64,000 nucleotides of DNA from Thozetella sp. PMI_491 (taxonomy: Eukaryota > Ascomycota > Sordariomycetes > Chaetosphaeriales > Chaetosphaeriaceae), in NCBI GenBank assembly GCA_021432635.1, contig MU270034.1, forward strand, positions 248,001 through 312,000, written 5' to 3'. Numbering within the stretch: position 1 is the first letter of the stretch; each line of letters opens with the position of its first letter. A program made the translations under genes and the position numbers. The notes beneath the pieces are model-generated. The model made no database searches. It saw only the letters and a program-made list of their open reading frames with translations, and was not told the DNA's origin. This document shows, one piece after another, positions 55,329 through 64,000 of the stretch.

Positions 55329-58018
55329 CTATGGCTCAAAGTGAGTAAGGCGTTCTATCCTTTGAGGGCCCTGGACAGCTTTTGGAGGCCACTCTGGATC
55401 TTCTTGCCAGTCGGTCTCGTATCTATACTCTCCACTGCCCACAATCTCGTCCACCCCGTTCAGAACCACTCTCGCCTCTCCATTCGGGGGCACGGTGACT
55501 TCTGTTTTCATCTTCGTCCCTTCGACTCTCCAGCTGACCGAATACGGCCCATAGGGCGAGTCGTACGACGTCTTCGCATGGCGCACCGTACCGCCGGGCT
55601 GCGGCTTGATAAGTGCAGTCTTCCAGCCTGGTATCGCAGAGGAGAGTCCGCCAACGGTGCTATGAAGGAATGCGCAGACAGACCCGAGGGCGTAGTGGTT
55701 GAAAGATGTCATTTGGCCTGGGTTTATCGTACCATCAGGAAGCATGGAGTTCCACCGCTCCCACTATAAAGAGTACTGTCAGTCTAACTATTCATGGAAA
55801 GGGGACCGGAAGGTCTTCTTACAATTGTGGTCGCCCCCATGCGGACTGGGTAAAGCCAGCTTGGATCGTCACGCTCCTGCAGCATTCTGTATGCAAGGTT
55901 CAACATGCCGTTGTCCGCCAGCGTCTGCAGTATAACTGGCGTTCCTGCAAAGCCTGTGGTGATCTGGAAGGCCTCCCATCGTGTCAGCCATCCTAGTCGA
56001 TCACGGGCAGTCTGCAGCTGCTTCTCTTCAAATAGACCAAATCGAAGCAAGAGGGTATATGTTGTCTGCGTATCGCAGGCAGCCCGTCCACTCGGCGTAA
56101 TATACGTCGAGCGGAAGAGTTCTCGGAGCCGGGACGCGTCGGCGCTATACTTTTTCGCAGCTTCCTCTTTGCCCAAGATCTTGGCTATTTTCGCTGTGAG
56201 ATCCGTGACATACACAAGGTATGCATTGGCGACAATGAATGGATCTGTGGGACAGTTTCCCGGGAGCTGAGGTGGGGACCGAGGATCTAACCAGTCGGCA
56301 TACTGAGGGAGATCTGTGGCATAAAAGCCATTGGCATCCCTTGGCACGCCTTTATCTAGCCAGAGAGTCATACTTTTCCATTGCGTCTCTAGTGTTGTGG
56401 TATCGCCGAAGAAGTTGTAAAGATCCCAGGGGGTCATGACAGCAGCGTCGGCCCAGACGGCCATTGGGCGGTTCTGGCGGCCATCCGGTGGCATCGGGAT
56501 AGACGGGATGATGATCGGGGGCACTCCATCTGCGTCCTTCTGGTCTGCCTCCAAGTCCTGAAGCCAGTGGCCGAGGAATGCAGAGGTGTCGAAGAGGAAA
56601 TTGGCCGTCGGCGCAAAGACTTGGATATCCCCAGTCCACCCAAGCCGCTCGTCACGCTGGGGACAATCGGTCGGCACAGATACAAAGTTTCCCCTCATTG
56701 ACCACACAGTATTCTCGTGAAGCTGATTGATCAACTTGTGCGAGCTTTCGAAGCTACCGGTTCGCCGGAGATCCGAGGAGATGACTATGGCAGTGAAGTC
56801 ATCAAGACCGACACTGTCGTATCCGGTAATTTCGGCGTAGCGGAAACCGTGGAATGTAAATCTTGGTTCGTAACCTTTTGTCTTGCCGCCCAGTTTGATA
56901 GTGTCCTGTGCGTTTGCTGTCCTCAGGGGCCGAGTTCCAAGCTCTCCGTGCTCAAGAACCTCTGCGTGGCGAAGAATCAATTCGTCTCCTTCCTTGCCTT
57001 CGATGTCTCTCTCGATCCTCAACCAGCCGACGAGGTTTTGTCCGAAATCAAGGACCTTCTTCCCCGCAGGCGTCGTGATGAGCTCCTTTGGCTTGATCTC
57101 CATGATCTTCTTGACGGGTGCTACGTCGGGGGATATTAGCTCTGCTGATGGAGTAGAAAGGACTTCGATATTTCTCTTCTCTCCCTTGCCCGCGAAAGTT
57201 GTGGTCGACCATGAGCGGTCGTTCAGCACGGTGTTGAAGGTCTCGCCGTTATAAACCTCACTAGACAGAACAGGGCTTCCCAGGTATTCCCAGGTATCAT
57301 CCGAAGCAGCGACAACTTCACCGTCAACCTCGAGCTGTCCGAAGAAGCCGAGGCGGCTGCCCCAGATATTACGGCAATCGGAAGACCCAAGCCTGGTGGC
57401 AAACCAGCCTTCGCCGATATGAGCACCTATGACATTCTGGCCTTCCTCCAGGAGGGATGTGACGTCGTACGTTTGGTAGTGTAGACGGTGCTTGTACGAC
57501 TGCCAGCCCGGTGTAAGAAGCTGGTCCCCAACTCGCTTGCCATTTATCTCAACTTCATAGAGTCCATGGGCGGTGGCATACAGGCGGGCTGTTCCTTTCT
57601 TAGAGACAGTGAACTCCTTCCTAAGAAGGAATGGGAGCTTTGGCTTGTCTTCATCTTGTACTGGGCCAGAGATAAGGCTAGCTTTCCACTCGGAGCGGTC
57701 CAAAAGAGCCACCTCAATATTCAGTACCGCCCACTCGGTAGCATTTCCATCCTGCCCAGTAGCCTTCACCTTGATCTCAGCGGCCTCTCGGGAAGAAAGG
57801 GGCGATGACGGCCAGGGTACGAGGACTGAATCCGGCGATTCAACATGATAGATCTCCTCCTCCTTGCCTTGCCGCGCAACAGCGATGTCGTATGAAGCCT
57901 GTCTCCATCCTTTGAGGGTGGTGGCGTTGAAGCGCCAAGAGAGTCGAGGGGTTCGGCTGAAGATGCCAAACCCATCATGGTGGTGCTCAGCTGTAACCTG
58001 GGCGATAGTCACAGACAT
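55329..58018 (-). CDS. GH78 alpha-L-rhamnosidase
   Basis: Removes terminal alpha-L-rhamnose from plant glycosides (flavonoids, saponins, pectin side chains). Exons 58018-55823 and 55763-55329 give 876 residues in frame. Domain order: N-terminal beta domains (SWRFNATTLKGWRQASYDIAV; TARLYATAHGLYEVEINGKRVGD within two beta-sandwiches), then an (alpha/alpha)6 catalytic barrel with VPTDCPQRDERLGWTGD carrying the general acid, WADAAVMTPWDLY, and the C-terminal GQMTSFNHYALGSV. No signal peptide is visible, so it is probably intracellular and would act after uptake of a glycoside. It is divergent from a sugar-porter gene at 58845, which supports a rhamnoside-use module. Confidence 0.93.
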
Positions 58019-58844
58019 CTTGGGTTCGGAGAAGCGGGGTTATTTAGTTTACCCAACAGCAGCAGGGGGTACTATTCCAGGCATAGAGCCATGCTTATAA
58101 AAGGCCATCCGAACTCCTATATCGGACAACCCGAATACACTTCGGTCTATGAAGATGCGAGCGGATGGGGTCCGGTGGACAGCTGTATTTCCAGCCCATC
58201 CCCTGTTCCCCTTGGCGTAAGCGGCCCCTAGGTCCCCCGCATCTTTTCCGCATCTTTTCCGGGGTAAAACCCGGGGTCGCTAGCCATGCTGGGGTATGGT
58301 TCGACCCCAGAACCGGTATTTTGGAGCCACTACAAACCATCCACTCCGCAACTCCGTCTCATCAGAGAGGGGGTTCCTTCGATGATCGGGTCTCGCCCTG
58401 TTTGTACCCGAACAGGACATAGGATTGGCTAGGAATGAGGGGATCATCAGCAAACAAGCTCCTATTGTGGAATGACTCGGTTTTTAGCATCTTCATAGCT
58501 CGAAACACGTCGGTTCCCGCATCATTCCAGCCCGAAAAGCATGGGTGCACATAGGCCGCCAAGCTGCCGGTGTACCTGGGTACGTCCAACAAGAGTCGGT
58601 AATTAGATTGGCTTTACCGGCTTGCCCCTATTGCCACATGTTCCCCAGCTGCATTTGAATGCCGGTCTTTACGTTTATGAAAGCCCGCAGAATGCATTAC
58701 AGCTTGCCAGACTCACAGCCTGCACCGTCCTTCTCTTTCCCCCCGCAAACTCCTGGCGCAGCACGAAAGTGATAAGCGCGCAAGCTCTCAGCTCTCTTCC
58801 CTTTGGCATACGAAAACCAACAAAAAACCACCGGCGTGTCAGGG
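58019..58844. promoter_or_regulatory. Divergent promoter, rhamnosidase / sugar transporter
   Basis: Holds two tandem 11-bp copies of CCGCATCTTTT (58237-58258) followed by CCGG. About 30 bp further is an inverted repeat, CTGGGGT-N8-ACCCCAG, at 58289-58310. Both are candidate sites for a rhamnose-responsive regulator. Confidence 0.4.
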
Positions 58845-60845
58845 ATGTCAGATCCCTACAAAAACAACGCCACGGCCGAGAAGGAGGGCCACGGCGAACA
58901 TTTAGAGATCCCAAACGATGAACAGAGCAGTGGCCACGGCGTTATCCTGAAGTCGGACTATGACCAGCTTGGACTTTGGGTCACCGTCAAGAGGTTCTGG
59001 AAGGTAGAGCCTAACTATTGGTGGCTACAATTCCAATAAGCACTACAAGCTAACATCCAGTAGGCCGTTTTAGTTTGCAACCTATTGTGTATTGCTGCCG
59101 CTGCCGATGGATATCAATATACTCTTAACGGTAAGCACTTTTGTAGTGCCGCAATTTCTAGCAAGCAGCAATCGTCTCATCGCGAGTAACTAGGAAACGT
59201 TATTGCGAACCAAGGCTTCATCAATGCTCTTGGCTTCCCGAATGCGAAAGGAACCATAACTCTCAATGCGCAGTACACAGCATTATGGGGTGCCATGCAG
59301 TCGCTGGGACAGCTCGTTGGTATGGTATTTCTCAATCCGGTGTCCGATAGAATCGGACGGAAAATGACCCTCTATGTGCTCTGGGTTCTCCTTGCGGCAG
59401 TAAGTGGTCTAAATGAACCTCTCACGTGCCCGTCGCACGATCTAATCGTTGACGGAACAGTCGATCGGACTCGAGACGGCGGTTCGAAACTGGAGAGACT
59501 GGGCTGCGGCAAAGTTCCTTGCGGGCATCGGCATCGGCGCTCTGCAGTCTACCCTACCCATATACGTGACGGAATGGTCTCCAGTCAACATCCGCGGCGC
59601 CATGCTCTTTGCCTACGGATTTTGGAACACACTCGGCAAGTTTCTGGCGCCTTTGATGCTATTGATCGAAGAAAAGATTGATCCCATCAACTTCAAGGTT
59701 CCCATCTTGACTCAATGGGCCTTCCTGGGGATTATGTTGCCCATCTTCATCTGGCTGCCGGAAACTCCAGCGTACTATGCGGCGCGGGACCAAGATGAGA
59801 AAGGCAAGGCAACCCTGCGCCGTGTGAACGGGAATGTCGAAGGCTACGACGTTGAGACCGAGTATGCTGTCATCAAGAATACCATCATGGAGGAAATTCG
59901 GGAGCGGCGAGAGCTGGGGCTGGAAGGGCAGAGCTTCCGACAGCTCCTTCAATCGTACCTGGCATGCTTCAAGGGCAACAATGCGCGACGAACCCTCGGC
60001 GCGGCGCTTCCTGCGTGTTCTCAGCAGCTTACCGGCCTCTCCTTCTTAAACATCTACGCCAGTCTGTTTTTCAAGCAAAGTGGCTTCAGCAACGCTTTTC
60101 TCATCACGACTATTATCTGTAAGTCTATCAGTGGAATCGCATGGTTTAATGCTAATAACCAACTACGACGCAGCCATTATTTCTCTCGCCACTTCAACAT
60201 TCCTGATCCTCTTCACGGATAAATTCGGTCGGCGCAACATCATCTTGGTGTCTTCGGTCGTTTGTACCATAATGATGCTGCTGGTTGGAATTATTGGGTT
60301 GGTAAACAAAACTGAGCCTGTACTAAACTTCCTGATCTTTGTCGCCTGCCTATGGTCCTTTTTTAGCAGTGCGCGTAAGTGGGCTCGTCGCTCTTCCACT
60401 CGAGCCAGATCAGAGTTGCTAATGATTCAAAAGTCGGAAGTCTTGGCTGGGCGTTTGTTGGCGAGATTGCTTCCCAGAAACTACGTGCCAGAACCGCAGG
60501 TCTGGCCGCCGGTGCCTCTGTCCTCTTTGGCCTCACATTCAACACATCTGTACCCGTTATGCGTGAGTGATCCGGCAAACCTACCCGTGCACCGATATTA
60601 ACTCGTAGGTAGTGGATATAAATGGTGTTAATTGGAGCTATAAGACAGCTTGGCTTTTCTTCAGTACTGGGTTGGTATGTATTGTCGTGGTGTTCTTCTT
60701 CACGCCCGAGCCGTCCCAGAGGAGCCCAGCAGAGATGGATGAGATGTATGAGAAGCAGATTCCGGCTTGGCGGATGCGAAATTTTGTGACAGATGTGCAG
60801 AAGGCCTCCAACCACCGCGTAGAGAAGTTGGCGAACGACAGGTAG
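58845..60845 (+). CDS. Sugar-porter MFS transporter
   Basis: Twelve-helix hexose/disaccharide-type permease. It starts MSDPYKNNATAEKEGHGEHL, then helix 1 (AVLVCNLLCIAAAADGYQYTLNG). Motifs: NPVSDRIGRKMTLYVLWVL (motif A), KFLAGIGIGALQSTLPIYVTE (a PESPR-region equivalent precedes), WLPETPAYYAARDQDEKGKA (PETP box after helix 6), QQLTGLSFLNIYASLFF in helix 7, and FGRRNIILVSSV. It has at least seven short introns. The last exon begins VVDINGVNWSYKTAWLFF. Divergence from the GH78 gene suggests uptake of rhamnose or rhamnosides. Confidence 0.88.
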
Positions 60846-61012
60846 CCTGTCCTTTATCCCGGTTTACGTATTGTAGCTGGAAAAAGGGGCAGCAAGGATA
60901 AAGGCTAGCTACCTACCCATCTACCTAGTGCTACCGAGTTCCTAGCTCACGCCTATCTTCATCTTGAAATAAAGCCTTCTCTCCTCATTCCGAGATGACT
61001 CGTTAATTATCA

Positions 61013-62416
61013 TCATCTAGCCTTAGCAAATTTGTTCCACAAAGGCTCGCAGAGTAACCGGTCGAGGTAGCTATCTTCGACACCAACCAATACCTCCAAA
61101 CCACCATCCGGGAGAATTGGAAAAATGACTTGCAGCCCGTTGAGGACTCCGCAGCTGGGGGAGCGGACCGCCTGGATATTGTTACCCAGAGCATGGCCCC
61201 AATCAATGTCATACAAGGTGAAGTTGACCCAAGACGTTTGAACGCAGTGAAACCCGGGGACGTCGAGAAACGCCGTAGGGACGAGACGGTCAACATCTTC
61301 CACATGTTTCTCGATAAGCGCTATAATATCATCGGTCCACTCCTTATCAGCACGCAGCACCGCCTGCCGCACCTTCAACGCAATATCGGCCAACGACAGC
61401 GTCGACAACATCTCGCGAATGGGCAGTGATGGCGCTACATACTCGAGGAAACAGCCTAGCGTCTCCGGGTGAAGGGGCGGAGATGTGCGTGATCGTCCGT
61501 CGATAGCAATGTTAAAAGTCGACACTGGATCGCCTTCGAGTGTATCGAGTGGGAATTGTACCGCCATGATGGTACGCCATAATAGCGCCGATAGTGCGTC
61601 GTTTGTTGAAATCCATTTCTGCGTCGTCGGTGTTGTTGCCTTGTCCGGCCACGCCTCGCTTTTGAGCGCCTGCAAGGCATTGGGTGAGAAGTAAAACACC
61701 TGTCCACGGTGATTCTTTGAAAGCATCTTGGGTGGCATACCTTGCGGTGTAAACGGTAATAGCGTGTACTCCTTGTGGTCTTCAAGGCGCCCGGGGTTGC
61801 GACCGGACGACTTCATCAATAGTTCGCGATCCTTAAAGATAGCCTGCGGTAGCTCGATCGGTTTGAGGATGTCCAAGTTCTGCGCACGTCGGCACTCCTC
61901 GGCCAAGACGTGCATCCAGAGAGAAAAGGTCTTGCCGTCACCAAACATATGCAGGAGAGACCATCCGAGCACTAAGCCCCCCTGGATGAAAGTTGCCTTG
62001 ATCTGGGAGACCGGGAGACGGTCTCCTGGCTGGGGCCAGACATGCCGTCTCATGATATCGTCGGTATCAAAGGCTGAGACAGGGAAGAATTCGGCCTTGA
62101 GCTCGGCGAAGGTGAATGGGAAGGCCCCTGGATCCCGCGAGTCCTTGAAAGCAATGACATCGAGATTCTCGTCCTCGATACGCCTCAACTTCCAAACACC
62201 GGCCGGTCTAGCTTCGATGTCTGGGAGCGCCTCGCAAATGAGGGGTATAAATATCTTGCTGGCGGCATAGTAACCGACTCTGAGGATATGGACTATCTCC
62301 TGCGTGTCATAGGATTGGGGAAGCTCAAAGAGAAATATATATTGAAGATAACCTTTGGGGCCAATCTTTTCCAAGGGCGTTAAGGCAGGAATGGATGAGT
62401 CGGGGATGGAAGACAT
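61013..62416 (-). CDS. BAHD-like acyltransferase (transferase family PF02458)
   Basis: Acyl-CoA-dependent O- or N-acyltransferase, single exon, 467 residues from the chosen ATG. The catalytic HxxxD is in LLHMFGDGKTFSLW. The structural DFGWG-like motif is IDWGHALG near the C-terminus. TNDALSALLWRTIMAVQ and GCFLEYVAPSLPI are family blocks, as in trichothecene- and hydroxycinnamate-type fungal transferases. I chose MSSIPDSSIPALTPLEKIG as the start; an upstream in-frame ATG at 62455 adds 13 residues. It might acylate a sugar, phenol or glycoside aglycone given the neighbouring rhamnoside genes, but this is a guess. Confidence 0.88.
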   Translation of the reverse strand: MSSIPDSSIPALTPLEKIGPKGYLQYIFLFELPQSYDTQEIVHILRVGYYAASKIFIPLICEALPDIEARPAGVWKLRRIEDENLDVIAFKDSRDPGAFPFTFAELKAEFFPVSAFDTDDIMRRHVWPQPGDRLPVSQIKATFIQGGLVLGWSLLHMFGDGKTFSLWMHVLAEECRRAQNLDILKPIELPQAIFKDRELLMKSSGRNPGRLEDHKEYTLLPFTPQGMPPKMLSKNHRGQVFYFSPNALQALKSEAWPDKATTPTTQKWISTNDALSALLWRTIMAVQFPLDTLEGDPVSTFNIAIDGRSRTSPPLHPETLGCFLEYVAPSLPIREMLSTLSLADIALKVRQAVLRADKEWTDDIIALIEKHVEDVDRLVPTAFLDVPGFHCVQTSWVNFTLYDIDWGHALGNNIQAVRSPSCGVLNGLQVIFPILPDGGLEVLVGVEDSYLDRLLCEPLWNKFAKAR

Positions 62417-63186
62417 GCTGCTAGTCCGATATTGAATGAGCGCGTATAATAGCACTAGGTGTTAGTTTCGATGAGGCTCTGCCTCTTAAGCAATATGAAG
62501 TGTTCCCTAAGTGCCTTATATACCAAGACAGAATAGTTCCCAGCCCGAGGCCAGGCGTTCGCTCCTCCATTGGAGCCACCTAGGTATCTTGCCAAACACC
62601 GACCTATTGTGGACGAGAGGCCACGTCATAATAGCTCCATTACCTCGCATTACCATGAGTTTTTTCCGGGCAGTGCTAGATTTGGGCTAATGGGATACAC
62701 GAATATCTAGGTCTCATCAGGGCATGCCGCCCTCAGGAGCGCTACCTTTGCCTAAACGAGGAAATCAAGGCAGCGCCTTTGGGCTAAGCGCAATATGCCT
62801 CTTGTTAATGGAGGTTTGGTTAGGCTTAGGGATCCTTGTTCACCACCCGTCAGGTTCTAGCAGAGCATTGATATTAGACATGGAACACAAAGGTCGGAAA
62901 TAGGGTTTAGGAATGGGCAAGGCAACAAGGCTCGAGTAGTTGGGTCCACCACGGTCTCAACCTTGCCTAGAAAGGAATATCAAGATGTGCAATTTGGGTT
63001 TAGCGCTAACATATTGGCGAAAAGGTCCAGCCGGTGTTTCGGCCTAATGAGATTAACTCCACTGAGCCCCGTGGCGCGGACCTGTGGAATGGATGCGAGT
63101 AGAGAGAGCCCAAACTCCGAAAGAAATAAACTGCAAAACACGACAAGCTGCAGAAAGTTCGCTGCAACATATCTACCTCCCTAGCC
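62417..63186. other. Spacer without recognised gene
   Basis: No gene seen. It lies between the divergent starts of the acyltransferase and the terminal regulator-like gene. Confidence 0.5.
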
Positions 63187-64000
63187 ATGCTGACCTTTGT
63201 GGTTAGCGACAAGCATGGGAAGCCGAGCCTTGCGGACCAACGACGCATCCGGAGCCACGTCCGGCGCAGAAGGAAGCCCAAGATCCCCAGTATTGAAACC
63301 GTCGACACCCGCATGCGCGCCGCCCTCCCTCCCTCTGCTCAGGACCATGTCTTCCGTTTCCAAATCCTATCGCCGGGACACAATGTCAGCCAAGCTACGC
63401 CGAGCGATAGCTGCGACCGGACAGCACCAGAGAACAATAGTACGCTCACCGCTTCTAGAACCGCCAGTACTGCTTGGTCACCTGCCACCAGCCAGCTCTT
63501 CTGTATTCCTCAATTCGCCCTTGATGTCGACTACGAATCCTTTGGTATCCTCTCTACATGTTTGTCTCCAAAACTTTATCTATCGCAGAGAAGACCTCGG
63601 CATTCTAACGAGCAATTTTTGTTCCAGACCATCCCCGAGTTCTCGCCATGTGCTCATTGCAAGACTTTGGCCTAAAACGCGATCTTCAAACCTCTCAATG
63701 GCATGAATGGCTTGAAAAGGATGTGGCCTACGCTCACTCCGCCATGGCTCTCTCTTGTGTTGCTCGGGATTGTCTCCTTGGGCGCACTCCATCCAAGACG
63801 GCATCTTTTCATGTTGCGAAAGCTGTGGCCCAGCTAAATAAATCTTTATCGGATCCAATGCTTGCTCTCCAGGACTCGAACGTGGCTATAATCATAAACC
63901 TTGGAGCAATAGCTGCTATTTCGACCGACTATATGACGGCATCCGCACATGTAGCGGGTTTACGGCTGATTGTACGTCTCCGCGGTGGCGTCGACAGCTT
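63187..64000 (+). CDS. Fungal-specific TF-like protein, 3' partial
   Basis: The start MLTFVVSDKHGKPSLADQRR with IRSHVRRRRKP matches the opening of a large ascomycete family that lacks a Zn2Cys6 domain but carries a PF11951-like region. Farther on, a second segment reads WLEKDVAYAHSAMALSC, TPSKTASFHVAKAVAQLNKS, ALQDSNVAIIINLGAIAA, AHVAGLRLIVRLRGGVDS, typical of the same family. The link between them (about 63540-63680) needs at least one intron I could not fix. The gene runs off the window at 64000. Function unknown; possible regulator of the adjacent rhamnoside genes. Confidence 0.75.

Overview
The window comes from a filamentous ascomycete (Pezizomycotina, probably a Sordariomycete; I cannot name the species). 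Genes carry many 50-130 nt introns with GT-AG, and sometimes GC-AG, borders. Several regulators have an N-terminal Zn2Cys6 cluster, and fungal-only families are common (NACHT-ankyrin NLR, SAT21-type rhodopsin, DUF1996, DUF3445, fungal tyrosinase). Exon models were assembled by eye. For most genes the exon lengths sum to a multiple of three, and the splices restore family motifs.

Layout. 0-9 kb is sparse and dispensable-looking: a NACHT-ankyrin NLR with a short Asn/Gly-rich N-terminus (1570-5589), a 3'-truncated secreted epoxide hydrolase (6692-5925) and a small conserved gene (about 7.7-8.3 kb). 9-22 kb holds a Zn2Cys6 regulator convergent with a secreted tyrosinase, a 3.5 kb gene-poor stretch, a seven-helix rhodopsin-like membrane protein, a DUF924 protein and an enoyl-reductase-like MDR enzyme.

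22-53 kb looks like one catabolic cluster. It holds LamA-type biotin carboxylase/KipA/KipI/biotinyl fusion (22289-26593), copper amine oxidase, succinate-semialdehyde-type aldehyde dehydrogenase, LamB/YcsF, a MET2-like alpha/beta hydrolase, a DHA1 MFS transporter, a zinc alcohol dehydrogenase, a 2-oxoglutarate/Fe(II) oxygenase, a Zn2Cys6 regulator, a DUF3445 haem-type N-demethylase-like protein, a second Zn2Cys6 regulator, an amidase-signature enzyme and an ACS-family MFS transporter. Genes alternate strand almost perfectly and form six divergent pairs, some with clear inverted or direct repeats between them. In Aspergillus nidulans, lamA and lamB are needed for 2-pyrrolidinone use. The inferred job here is uptake and breakdown of an N-substituted amine, lactam or amide (possibly a plant alkaloid or N-methyl lactam) through amine oxidation, lactam opening and semialdehyde oxidation to the TCA cycle. 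The exact substrate is not visible.

53-64 kb holds a secreted DUF1996 protein whose last intron carries a 48-nt poly-C tract, then a rhamnoside-use module (GH78 alpha-L-rhamnosidase divergent from a sugar-porter MFS gene), a BAHD-like acyltransferase, and the 5' part of a fungal-specific regulator cut by the window end. No rRNA, tRNA, CRISPR array or intact transposon was recognised.
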